A stretch of 64,000 nt of DNA from Clostridiales bacterium. GTDB lineage: Bacteria > Bacillota > Clostridia > Christensenellales > Borkfalkiaceae. Position 1 is the stretch's first letter, and the number at the start of each line of letters is the position of its first letter. This document shows, piece by piece, positions 17,519 to 24,600 of this stretch. The notes under the pieces are model-generated. The model was not told where the DNA came from. It saw nothing but the letters and a program-made list of their open reading frames with translations, and searched no databases. Both the position numbers and the translations under genes were made by a program. The stretch lies in contig JAFLVO010000001.1 of NCBI GenBank assembly GCA_022508245.1, positions 496,001-560,000 of the forward strand. Direction: 5' to 3'.

Positions 17519-17541
17519 ACCCGCCAGCTTAGCTGGCGGGT
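17519..17541. terminator. Bidirectional terminator downstream of ilvE
   Basis: Ten-bp stem ACCCGCCAGC / GCTGGCGGGT with a TTA loop. On the minus strand it is followed by CTTTTTGTTTTT (end of ilvE), on the plus strand by TATTTTT. Confidence 0.85.
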
Positions 17542-17566
17542 TATTTTTAATGAATAGAAGGGTAAT

Positions 17567-18628
17567 TTATTCTTTTATTATATCTACCCAGCTGTATTTG
17601 TCTTGATACTTACCGCTTTGAATTCCTGTAAGTTTATCGTAAAGCATTTTACTGATTTCTCCCATTTCGCCACCGTTGACAACGTAATCCTTGCCTTGAT
17701 AGCCAAACTGACCGACGGGAGAGATTACCGCTGCCGTACCTGTACCGAACACCTCGGTAAGGGTTCCGTTTTCGGCGGCTTCAGCAACTTTGCGGATATC
17801 AACCTTGCACTCGCGCACTTTGATATGCTTTTCTTTGAGTATCTGTATTGCGCTCCTGCGGGTTATGCCGGGTAAAATGCTACCGTCTAACTCGGGAGTA
17901 TATACAACTCCGTTAATTACAAAGAAGATGTTCATTGCGCCCACTTCTTCAACATAACGGTGATACTTTGCGTCAAGCCACATTGCCTGGTCGTAGCCTT
18001 CAGCCTTAGCAAGCTCGCCCGCCTTCATGCTGGCTGCATAGTTGCCTATTACCTTGTTGCCACCCGTGCCGCCCTTTGCTGCGCGGACATAATGCTCTTC
18101 AACGAGAAGTTTAACGGGTTTTAAGCCATTTGCATAGTATGCACCGACAGGTCCAACTATTACAAAAAAGGTGTAGGTTTTGGAAGCGTGAACACCGAGA
18201 GCGGCTTCAGTTGCAATCATAGTAGGTCTTATGTACATAGCCGTGCCTTCGTCCGAAGGAATCCATTCTTCTTCCAAAAGGACGAGCTGCTTTATTGCGT
18301 CATATACAAACTGTTTGTCAAAAACAGGCATGCACAGACGCTCTGCCGAGTCACACATTCTGTTAAGATTGTCCATAAGGCGGAAGAGGCGGATTTTGCC
18401 GTTTTTGTCCTTATATGCCTTTGCGCCTTCAAATATGCCTTGAGCATAGTGCAGAACGGAAGAGGAGGGGTCTAATGTTAAAGGCTGATAGGGCTGAATA
18501 CGTGCGTTTCCCCATTTGCCGTCCTCATATTCCATTATGAACATATGGTCAGAGAAATATTTTCCGAAGCCGAGCGCACCCTGCGGCTTGCTCTTTTTGT
18601 TTTCAGTTTTAATTATTTTAATATCCAT
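17567..18628 (-). CDS. ilvE: Branched-chain amino acid aminotransferase
   Basis: Class IV PLP aminotransferase interconverting Val, Leu and Ile with their 2-oxoacids. Present are the N-terminal FGKYFSDHMF, LHYAQGIFEGAKAY, RLMDNLNRMCDSAERLCMP, GGTGGNKVIGNYAAS with the PLP lysine near residue 195, the long EVGAMNIFFV segment and EVFGTGTAAVISPVG near 295. Length 353 is typical of the BAT group. GAGGG precedes the ATG. It starts 22 bases after the CoA-transferase stop, so the two are probably co-transcribed. In this context it likely supplies branched-chain 2-oxoacids to the oxidoreductase upstream. Confidence 0.95.
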   Translation of the reverse strand: MDIKIIKTENKKSKPQGALGFGKYFSDHMFIMEYEDGKWGNARIQPYQPLTLDPSSSVLHYAQGIFEGAKAYKDKNGKIRLFRLMDNLNRMCDSAERLCMPVFDKQFVYDAIKQLVLLEEEWIPSDEGTAMYIRPTMIATEAALGVHASKTYTFFVIVGPVGAYYANGLKPVKLLVEEHYVRAAKGGTGGNKVIGNYAASMKAGELAKAEGYDQAMWLDAKYHRYVEEVGAMNIFFVINGVVYTPELDGSILPGITRRSAIQILKEKHIKVRECKVDIRKVAEAAENGTLTEVFGTGTAAVISPVGQFGYQGKDYVVNGGEMGEISKMLYDKLTGIQSGKYQDKYSWVDIIKE

Positions 18629-18650
18629 AAATTATTTTCCCTCTATAATT

Positions 18651-19958
18651 TTATTGCTTTATAAGCCCAAGTTCGATTGCCTTATTTGTAAGCTCGTCTC
18701 GGAATTTGGGATGCGCAATGGAGATTATTGCCTTTGCTCTGTCAGCAACCGAAAGCCCGCGCAAATTGACAACACCGTATTCTGTTACGAGATAGTGTAA
18801 GTCATTACGCGACAAAGATACCGTTGCGCCGGGTTTAAGCTGAGGTACAATGCGGCTTATCTCCACTCGTTCATCGCCGTTTCCTGTGCGCACATTAGCA
18901 GTGGAGTAGAGGGCTATAAATGCCTTTCCGCCCTTCGACATCTGTGCGCCTATCGCCGTGTCCATTTGACCGCCTGTGCCGCTGTATTGTCGTGAACCGA
19001 GGCTTTCGCTACAGCACTGACCAGTTAAATCCACCTCAAGAGTGGTGTTTATAGATATCTGGTTGTCGTTTTTTGCAAGCGTTTCATAGGCATTGCAGTA
19101 GCTGCAATCCATTACAAGTACGTCGGGATTGTTGTTTACGTACTCGTAAACCTTATCGGTGCCGAGTACAATGCTTGTCACTATTTTACCCTTATGTAAG
19201 GTCTTTTTACTACCGTTTACAACGCCCTTTTTGGCAAGCTCTGCTATTCCGTCACCCAAAAGCTCGGTGTGAATACCCAAATCCTTCTTTGTCGCAAGGA
19301 ACTGCACTACCGAGTTGGGGATGGAGCCTATGCCTATCTGCAGGCAATCGCCATCATTTATATATTGAGAAATATAGCCTCCGATAATGCTGTCCTTTTG
19401 GTTGACAGGCGCAGGATTATCCTGAACCATAGGGAAGTTTACGGGCACGAAGTAATCAACTTCGGACTCGTCTATCACCGCATCACCGTATGTGAAGGGC
19501 ATATTGGGGTTGACTTCCATAATTACCGTTTTAGCTTGCCTTAAAACCTCGCGGTCGTAGATGTTACTCAAACCAAGCGAAATTTTTCCGTTTTTATCTG
19601 GAGGTGTGCAAGTGCCTACGAAGAGGTCGGGCACCTTGCCTGCACAGATAGTTGTTGCTGTTTTACGCAGGTGAGTGGGAGCATACGATACCGTTTTCAG
19701 GGTGTTGTATGCGTAGCGCATAGGTCCCGAAAAGAATACGCTGTTTATTTTTATGTTGTTGCCGTATTCGGGATTCTCCAAAAAGGGATAGGACCTCATT
19801 GTGAGACACATCCATATGCTCAGTCCGCGGTCTTTGTCAAGTATCTTATGCAAATTGCTTAAAAAGCCCTGCGGCTCCACGGTAGCATCGCCCACGGCTA
19901 TTTTGTAATTGTCTTTTACAAGCTCAAGCGCTTGATCTACTGTTATTGTTTTTGCCAT
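18651..19958 (-). CDS. Acyl-CoA:acetate/4-hydroxybutyrate CoA-transferase family protein
   Basis: Transfers CoA between acyl-CoA and acetate or another acid, or hydrolyses acyl-CoA, in fermentative acid production. The Cat/AbfT family is marked by GDATVEPQGFL near the N-terminus, GIGSIPNSVVQFL, the HTELLGDGIAEL segment that holds the catalytic Glu near residue 240, SRQYSGTGGQMDTAIGA and VTEYGVVNLRGLSVADRA at the end. A longer reading to 19991 lacks an SD, while AGGAG precedes the ATG at 19958, giving 435 aa. It lies between the 2-oxoacid oxidoreductase genes and ilvE, so branched-chain acyl-CoAs are plausible substrates (inference). Confidence 0.88.
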   Translation of the reverse strand: MAKTITVDQALELVKDNYKIAVGDATVEPQGFLSNLHKILDKDRGLSIWMCLTMRSYPFLENPEYGNNIKINSVFFSGPMRYAYNTLKTVSYAPTHLRKTATTICAGKVPDLFVGTCTPPDKNGKISLGLSNIYDREVLRQAKTVIMEVNPNMPFTYGDAVIDESEVDYFVPVNFPMVQDNPAPVNQKDSIIGGYISQYINDGDCLQIGIGSIPNSVVQFLATKKDLGIHTELLGDGIAELAKKGVVNGSKKTLHKGKIVTSIVLGTDKVYEYVNNNPDVLVMDCSYCNAYETLAKNDNQISINTTLEVDLTGQCCSESLGSRQYSGTGGQMDTAIGAQMSKGGKAFIALYSTANVRTGNGDERVEISRIVPQLKPGATVSLSRNDLHYLVTEYGVVNLRGLSVADRAKAIISIAHPKFRDELTNKAIELGLIKQ

Positions 19959-19996
19959 TAAATTCTCCTGAAAAATTACAGGTTTAAACACGAAAT

Positions 19997-20030
19997 AAAA
20001 TGTCTTCTTTTAAATTTCAGAAGACATTTT
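19997..20030. terminator. Hairpin between the oxidoreductase genes and the CoA-transferase gene
   Basis: Twelve-bp stem AAAATGTCTTCT / AGAAGACATTTT with a 10-nt loop. Only a weak T tract follows on the minus strand, so it may be a partial terminator or RNA-processing site within the operon. Confidence 0.55.
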
Positions 20031-20044
20031 ATCCGCAATTAAAT

Positions 20045-20578
20045 CTATACGAGTTTACTCATGTATTCATAACCCGCTTCCAAACACTGGATATTTACGG
20101 GTATGATTTTGGGCTTTGCCTCGAAAACATGCTCAACGGCGTGAATTGCCGAGTCCATGGAAATATCCTTGAATATGGGAAGCAATACGCCCAGCATAAA
20201 TACGTTGGCGCCCCTTTTGTTTATTGCAGAGGCAAGCGTATCTACGGGAATTTCATATACTTTGCAGTCCTTTCTCGTCGCCTTTATGCCGACTATGTCG
20301 GAATTGGTTATAATAACTCCGCCCGGCTTGACCATATTCTCAAATTTTACGAGGGAAGGCTCGTTGAAAGCAATGAGTATATCGGGGCTGTCTATAACAG
20401 GAGAAGCTATTTCTTCCGCAGAATATATTACCGAGCAGTTAGCTGTGCCGCCACGCATTTCGGGACCGTAAGCAGGAAGCCACGAGGTATTTAAATCTTG
20501 TTCAATGGCGGAGTACGAAATGAATTTACCAAGAGACAGAACTCCTTGTCCGCCGAAACCGCTGATTATAATTTTCAT
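20045..20578 (-). CDS. 2-oxoacid:ferredoxin oxidoreductase, gamma subunit
   Basis: Gamma subunit (KorC/VorA-type naming varies) of the complex that oxidatively decarboxylates 2-oxoacids to acyl-CoA and reduced ferredoxin. The N-terminal IIISGFGGQGVLSLGKFI and LPAYGPEMRGGTANC near residues 35-50 are diagnostic of the POR/KOR gamma family. At 177 residues it is a single-domain subunit. It begins one base after the beta-subunit stop, with a GGAGG site inside that gene. Subunit order on the minus strand is ferredoxin, alpha, beta, gamma. Confidence 0.93.
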   Translation of the reverse strand: MKIIISGFGGQGVLSLGKFISYSAIEQDLNTSWLPAYGPEMRGGTANCSVIYSAEEIASPVIDSPDILIAFNEPSLVKFENMVKPGGVIITNSDIVGIKATRKDCKVYEIPVDTLASAINKRGANVFMLGVLLPIFKDISMDSAIHAVEHVFEAKPKIIPVNIQCLEAGYEYMSKLV

Positions 20579-20579
20579 A

Positions 20580-21332
20580 TCAGTTTTCCTCCTTGGTTAT
20601 GTCTTTATATACGCCGAGCGGATAGAACTCGCAACCCTTGGTCTTAACAAACTCCATAGAGTCAAGCGGGGTCATATGATAGTTCGTAGGACAGTTTGCA
20701 AGTACTTCTATGAACGAAAGTCCCTTCTTTTCCATCTGAATTTGGAATGCCTTTTTAATTGCCGCCTTTGCCTTGCGGATGTGGGGAACATCGAAACAGG
20801 CAACGCGCTCTATGTAGGCGGGACCCGTAAGGGTGGCAAGCATTTCGCTCATGTGCACGGGATTGCCGTAGACTTTGGGATCGCGGCCGTAAACGCAGGT
20901 AGTAGCCTTTTCGCCGGGCATAGTGGTGGGAGCCATCTGACCGCCCGTCATGCCGTAAATTCCGTTATTGATGAATATTACCGTGATGTTTTCGCCTCTC
21001 ATGCAGGCGTGAACGGTTTCCGCCATACCTATGGAAGCGAGGTCGCCGTCGCCCTGATAGCAGAAAATAATGTTTTCGGGGTCAACAACTCTTCTTACGC
21101 CGCTGGATACGGAAGGCGCTCTGCCATGCGCAGCCTGATACATATCACAATTGAAATAATTATAGCCGAATACAGCGCAACCTACTGGCATAATGCCGAT
21201 AGCGTTGTCTGTCTTGCCAAGCTCTTCCAAAACCTCGGCAATAAGCTTGTGGACTATTCCGTGCGTGCAGCCGGGGCAATAGTGTAAATGAGCGTCGGTA
21301 AGCATTTTAGGCTTTGTAGCTACAATCTTCAT
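20580..21332 (-). CDS. 2-oxoacid:ferredoxin oxidoreductase, beta (TPP-binding) subunit
   Basis: Carries the thiamine diphosphate site of the complex. HYCPGCTHGIVHKLI near the N-terminus supplies cysteines for an iron-sulfur cluster. GDGDLASIGMAETVHA with the following NNGIYGMTGGQMAPTT is the TPP/Mg motif. At 250 residues it matches KorB and VorA-type beta chains. It overlaps neither neighbour but is packed within one to two bases of both, and GGAGG precedes the ATG. Whether 2-oxoglutarate or branched-chain 2-oxoacids are used is not fixed by these motifs. Confidence 0.93.
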   Translation of the reverse strand: MKIVATKPKMLTDAHLHYCPGCTHGIVHKLIAEVLEELGKTDNAIGIMPVGCAVFGYNYFNCDMYQAAHGRAPSVSSGVRRVVDPENIIFCYQGDGDLASIGMAETVHACMRGENITVIFINNGIYGMTGGQMAPTTMPGEKATTCVYGRDPKVYGNPVHMSEMLATLTGPAYIERVACFDVPHIRKAKAAIKKAFQIQMEKKGLSFIEVLANCPTNYHMTPLDSMEFVKTKGCEFYPLGVYKDITKEEN

Positions 21333-21333
21333 A

Positions 21334-22386
21334 TTATTTTACCTCCTTAACAAACCTTACCACATCTGCGGGCATCATTATGTTGCCACCGCAGCGACCG
21401 TAGAATGCAACGGGCTTCAATCCGTTTACTGCCAAACGAACGTCTTCAACCATCTGACCCATGCTCATTTCGACAGTTATAAACTTTTTGACATGGGCTT
21501 TTTGAGCTGTTTGGTTTATTATTGCGGAAGGGTAGGGGTAGAGGGAAATGGGACGGATAAGTCCTGCCTTTATACCCTCTTCGCGAAGAGTTAAAACTGC
21601 GGCTTTGCAGATACGTGCAACGGAGCCGTATGCAACGAAGACGTACTCAGCATCCTCGCAGAGGTACTCCTCGTATTTAGTTTCCTTTTCTGCAATAACC
21701 TTGTACTTTTCAAAAAGACGAATGTTGAACGCCTCTAAATCGTCGGGTTCATTGCGGATGGAGTTAATGAGACGCTGTTTGCCGTCTGAATGACCGCAAG
21801 CCGCCCAGTCCTTTTTAGGTAGGGTGCTGAGGTCACGCATGGGCGGAATTTCAGCTGCCTCCATCATCTGGCCGAGCATACCGTCGCCGATAATCATAAC
21901 GGGAGTACGGTATTCGTCTGCAACATCAAACGCGCGATATGTAATATCAACAAATTCCTGAACGGTGCAGGGTGCGTAAACTATGCAGTGATAGTCGCCG
22001 TGTCCGCCGCCCTTAGTTGCCTGGAAGTAGTCACTCTGAGCGGGGGAAATTCCTCCGAGGCCGGGACCGGAGCGCATCATGTTGATAATAACGCAAGGTA
22101 CCTCAGCGCCTGCAATATAGCTGATACCTTCCTGCTTTAAGCTGATGCCGGGGCTGGAAGAGCTGGTCATAGCTCTTGCGCCTGCGCCTGCCGCGCCGTA
22201 TACCATGTTGATAGCAGAAACCTCGCTTTCGGCTTGAATGAAAGCGCCGCCTACTTCAAACAGTCTCCAGGACATGTATTCCGGAATTTCGTTTTGAGGC
22301 GTGATGGGATAGCCGAAGAAATATCTGCAGCCCGCTGCAATTGCCGCTTCGGCAATGGCTTCATTACCTTTCCAAAGTTTTTTCAT
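21334..22386 (-). CDS. vorB: 2-oxoacid:ferredoxin oxidoreductase, alpha subunit (VorB-like)
   Basis: Alpha subunit of the complex, containing the pyrimidine-binding and C-terminal domains. It opens LWKGNEAIAEAAIAAGCRYFFGYPITPQNEIPEYM, with the family YPITP motif, then TSSSSPGISLKQEGISYIAGAE, GPGLGGISPAQSDYFQ and MIIGDGMLGQMME. The length (350) and wording resemble proteins annotated as 3-methyl-2-oxobutanoate dehydrogenase subunit VorB. With ilvE and a CoA-transferase downstream, a role with branched-chain 2-oxoacids fits, but 2-oxoglutarate remains possible. Confidence 0.9.
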   Translation of the reverse strand: MKKLWKGNEAIAEAAIAAGCRYFFGYPITPQNEIPEYMSWRLFEVGGAFIQAESEVSAINMVYGAAGAGARAMTSSSSPGISLKQEGISYIAGAEVPCVIINMMRSGPGLGGISPAQSDYFQATKGGGHGDYHCIVYAPCTVQEFVDITYRAFDVADEYRTPVMIIGDGMLGQMMEAAEIPPMRDLSTLPKKDWAACGHSDGKQRLINSIRNEPDDLEAFNIRLFEKYKVIAEKETKYEEYLCEDAEYVFVAYGSVARICKAAVLTLREEGIKAGLIRPISLYPYPSAIINQTAQKAHVKKFITVEMSMGQMVEDVRLAVNGLKPVAFYGRCGGNIMMPADVVRFVKEVK

Positions 22387-22415
22387 TTCAATTTTTTCCT
22401 CCTATTCCTGTGTGG

Positions 22416-22628
22416 TCAGTCGCGATAGACGGTTATTACACTGTCAGGGCACATGATTGCGCAACTTGCGCACCCTATGCACTCTTCGGCGTTAATACAT
22501 TCTGCCACTTCGTATCCCTTTGCGTTGGTACGCTTGGAGATGGTTATAATCTTTTTGGGACAAGCGTTGACGCACAAGCTACAGCCTTTACAGTAAGCTT
22601 CGCGGAACTCAACCTTTCCTTTTGCCAT
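22416..22628 (-). CDS. Ferredoxin-like delta subunit of the 2-oxoacid oxidoreductase, two 4Fe-4S clusters
   Basis: Small electron-transfer subunit that passes electrons from the TPP site to ferredoxin. It has two CxxCxxCxxxCP motifs: CKGCSLCVNACP near residue 15 and CIGCASCAIMCP near residue 50. A reading five codons longer exists, but GGAGG is positioned for the ATG at 22628 (70 aa), so that start is used. It is the first gene of the four-gene cluster, 29 bases before the alpha subunit, downstream of a strong promoter. Confidence 0.93.
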   Translation of the reverse strand: MAKGKVEFREAYCKGCSLCVNACPKKIITISKRTNAKGYEVAECINAEECIGCASCAIMCPDSVITVYRD

Positions 22629-22673
22629 AAAAAATCCTCCCATGTATTTTGTGCTAATTTAGCTACTAATGAA

Positions 22674-22702
22674 ATGATAAATCAAAAAGTTGACAATGTC
22701 AA
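22674..22702 (-). promoter_or_regulatory. Promoter of the 2-oxoacid oxidoreductase operon with a palindrome over the -35
   Basis: On the minus strand TTGACA (22697-22702), 17 bases, TATCAT (22674-22679). The -35 is half of a perfect 13-bp palindrome TTGACA-A-TGTCAA (22690-22702), a possible operator. Confidence 0.7.
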
Positions 22703-22759
22703 TCAATTTTTGAAAATTCACAACATGAATTTTATTTTCAATAAAATATTATCCATTAA

Positions 22760-23079
22760 ATGGTAATAATGTAAATAAGAGTGCTTCGAGTGTGTTTGCG
22801 TGTTAAATTTTATCAAATTTTTGACTGCAAATTTAATTATCTTTTTCGGATATTTTATAGAGTAATAATTTCGACTGTTTAGTTTGATATTGTAGTTTAT
22901 TGCGCCTCAAATTAAGATATTCCAACCGTTTTTGAAAGTATCAATAATTTTTTACAATAATAACTCGAGTGTACATTTGTGCAGGTATAAACTCTACATC
23001 GTAACAGCATCGCAGAGTGTTTTTCGTCGCGCACAGGTTTGCCTATCCATATAATAGTAAAGATAAGAAGTTGAAAAAG
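22760..23079. other. AT-rich intergenic stretch without a supported gene
   Basis: Part of a gap of about 560 bases between the oxidoreductase operon and tRNA-Arg. No ORF with an SD and family character is visible. Toward the end, ACTCT (about 23009) and AGAGT (about 23035), followed by GTTTTT, can form a hairpin, and the stretch runs into a clear plus-strand terminator at 23080. This leaves room for a plus-strand small RNA of unknown start. Confidence 0.3.
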
Positions 23080-23107
23080 CAACCGAGATAACCCGGTTGT
23101 TTTTTTC
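23080..23107 (+). terminator. Plus-strand terminator with no assigned gene upstream
   Basis: CAACCG / CGGTTG stem with an 8-nt loop followed by seven Ts. All annotated genes within 2 kb upstream are on the minus strand, so it implies an unrecognised plus-strand transcript or a relic. Confidence 0.65.
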
Positions 23108-23154
23108 CTTGTGGCTCGCATAAACCGATGGGTTCGATTATTATCAAAAAGTAC

Positions 23155-23191
23155 AAACACAGCCGTGAGCTAAATGCTCACGGCTGTGTTT
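23155..23191 (-). terminator. Terminator of tRNA-Arg
   Basis: Sixteen-bp stem AAACACAGCCGTGAGC with its exact complement and loop TAAAT, immediately after the tRNA CCA end on the minus strand, followed by TTTGTACTTTTTG. Confidence 0.85.
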
Positions 23192-23265
23192 GGTACTCCC
23201 GACGGGAATCGAACCCATAACTAACCCTTAGGAGGGGTTTATTATATCCATTTAACTACGGAAGC
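23191..23265 (-). tRNA. tRNA-Arg, anticodon CCT
   Basis: Folds as a complete cloverleaf on the minus strand. The acceptor stem is GCTTCCG with CGGGAGT (two G-U pairs). The D arm is GTTA/TAAT and the anticodon stem AACCC/GGGTT with loop CTCCTAA, giving anticodon CCT that reads AGG. The T arm is ATGGG/CCCGT around TTCGATT. CCA is encoded. It is followed at once by a strong terminator. Confidence 0.93.
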
Positions 23266-23311
23266 AAAGGGAGAGGAGGGTAAATCTCCCAAAACATAAT
23301 CTAAAATAATC

Positions 23312-23336
23312 AAAGCGAGCGGAGTGCGCTCGCTTT
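23312..23336. terminator. Terminator of rpsT
   Basis: Ten-bp stem AAAGCGAGCG / CGCTCGCTTT with a GAGTG loop, 10 bases past the rpsT stop on the minus strand. Confidence 0.75.
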
Positions 23337-23346
23337 TTAAACGGTG

Positions 23347-23610
23347 TTAAGCCATTGCGTTGAGTTTTTTCGCAAGTCCCGATTTCTTGTTCGCGGCAGT
23401 ATTCTTTTTGAGAACACCCTTGGAAACGGCACCGTCGATAATCGAGCAGGTGTAAGAGAACTTTTCCGTAGCAGCAGCTTTATCTCCGTTCTGAACGAGA
23501 GCGAGGAACTTTTTAATTTCGGTTTTAACTTCCGATTTAATTGCTTTATTTCTCTCCGTTTTCTTCTCCGTAACAAGTACGCGCTTTTTAGCAGACTTTA
23601 TATTAGGCAT
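23347..23610 (-). CDS. rpsT: 30S ribosomal protein S20
   Basis: Binds 16S rRNA and helps assemble the small subunit. The start MPNIKSAKKRVLV is the family signature, and the protein is lysine- and alanine-rich throughout, ending KKNTAANKKSGLAKKLNAMA. A longer reading to 23661 adds 17 residues without support, while AAGGAG precedes the ATG at 23610, giving 87 aa, the usual size. It is a single-gene unit with its own promoter and terminator, divergent from murI. Confidence 0.96.
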   Translation of the reverse strand: MPNIKSAKKRVLVTEKKTERNKAIKSEVKTEIKKFLALVQNGDKAAATEKFSYTCSIIDGAVSKGVLKKNTAANKKSGLAKKLNAMA

Positions 23611-23651
23611 CTGATTACTCCTTGATACATATTCCTTGAAATTACTGTGTA

Positions 23652-23680
23652 ATTTTATCACAAATATTACTGATTGTAAA
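23652..23680 (-). promoter_or_regulatory. Promoter of rpsT
   Basis: On the minus strand TTTACA (23675-23680), 17 bases, TAAAAT (23652-23657). Confidence 0.7.
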
Positions 23681-23745
23681 CTATTTTCAATCGGCTTTTA
23701 AGATTTTTTTTAATATATTTTCAACAGCTTCAATATTATTATAAT

Positions 23746-24489
23746 GTGAATGATTTAATCAACGGAAATCTCCGAGTGGCATTTTTCGATAGCGGAATAG
23801 GCGGACTTAATCTGCTTGCACAATGCACGCGGCGGATGCCTTACGCAAATTTTACATACTTTGCCGACAACTTCAACATGCCATACGGCACACTCGACAG
23901 TGACGAGCTGTTTTATAAGGCTGACAAAATTTTTGTAAAAATTGCCGCACTTGACCCGCATGCTGCGGTAATTGCCTGCAATACCGTCACTGCGGTGTGT
24001 GCAAAAAGACTGAGGGCTAAATACTCTTTCCCGATAATAGGCGTAGAGCCCGCTGTAAAGCCCGCGGCCCGAAGCGGCGGCAAATGTCTGGTTCTTGCAA
24101 CCCCCGCAACGGCTTTGAGTAGGTCGATTTCAACTCTTTTGGAAAGATACGGCAACGGCGTAACACAGGTGGCTGCTTGTCCAAATCTTGCCGATTATAT
24201 CGAGCGCAATATATTTAATATTGATGAAAACAAAATTATTAAAATGCTTCCCGAGTATTCACCCGACAGCGTAGTTTTAGGCTGTACACACTATACTTAC
24301 GTAAAAGACATAGTTAAAAAGTTTTATAACTGCAAAATTTACGACGGAATTTACGGCACGGCAGATAGGATATTCAACGTTTTACCTCAAAAATGTGCCC
24401 ACAGTGGGAGTTTTAGCCAAGAAATAAACTTCTGCGGTGGAGACGAAGGGAAGAATAGGGCGGTCTTTTCCCTTCTTTTCCCTATTTGA
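23746..24489 (+). CDS. murI: Glutamate racemase
   Basis: Makes D-glutamate for peptidoglycan, next to the cell-wall cluster. VAFFDSGIGGLNLL at the N-terminus, YFADNFNMPYG, the first catalytic cysteine in AVIACNTVTA near residue 78 and the second in VVLGCTHYTYV near residue 188 are all present. At 247 residues it is slightly short at the C-terminus. The start is uncertain: the GTG at 23746 directly follows a TATAAT (23740-23745) and so would lie before the expected transcript start. GTG at 23776, just before the conserved AFFDSG, is the alternative. No clear SD for either. Confidence 0.9.
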   Translation: MNDLINGNLRVAFFDSGIGGLNLLAQCTRRMPYANFTYFADNFNMPYGTLDSDELFYKADKIFVKIAALDPHAAVIACNTVTAVCAKRLRAKYSFPIIGVEPAVKPAARSGGKCLVLATPATALSRSISTLLERYGNGVTQVAACPNLADYIERNIFNIDENKIIKMLPEYSPDSVVLGCTHYTYVKDIVKKFYNCKIYDGIYGTADRIFNVLPQKCAHSGSFSQEINFCGGDEGKNRAVFSLLFPI

Positions 24490-24509
24490 AACAGGTTAGT
24501 GGAAGAAAT

Positions 24510-24534
24510 TCCATTTTTATCCCATTTTTTCCCA
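24510..24534 (-). promoter_or_regulatory. MraZ-type operator boxes
   Basis: On the minus strand TGGGA (24530-24534), TGGGA (24520-24524) and a degenerate ATGGA near 24510-24514 recur with an exact 10-bp period, the spacing described for MraZ boxes in other bacteria. They lie just upstream of the -35 of the mraZ promoter, so autoregulation of the dcw cluster is likely. Confidence 0.75.
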
Positions 24535-24542
24535 AAAAATGG

Positions 24543-24571
24543 TTGACTTCCTAAAAAAACCGTGATATAGT
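24543..24571 (+). promoter_or_regulatory. Promoter of mraZ and the dcw cluster
   Basis: TTGACT (24543-24548), 17 bases, TATAGT (24566-24571), which excludes the GTG at 24574 as translation start. Confidence 0.75.
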
Positions 24572-24600
24572 AAGTGTACAAACCAAAAAGGGCGGAGTAT

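Noticed and set aside
17349..17541. Calling this stretch 6S RNA
   Set aside because: Length and terminator would fit, but I could not identify the conserved closing stem and central bubble, nor a promoter, so it is left unnamed.
22690..22740. A Rex redox-repressor site upstream of the oxidoreductase operon
   Set aside because: TTGTGAA occurs once near 22720 on the minus strand, but the matching inverted half TTCACAA at the proper spacing is missing.
23101..23150. A second or degenerate tRNA containing GGGTTCGATT
   Set aside because: The flanking bases do not form T, anticodon or acceptor stems; only a 12-base match to the neighbouring tRNA remains.
22912..23160. An 82-codon minus-strand frame in the oxidoreductase-tRNA gap
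   Set aside because: Overlaps a terminator hairpin, has no SD and no recognisable character.
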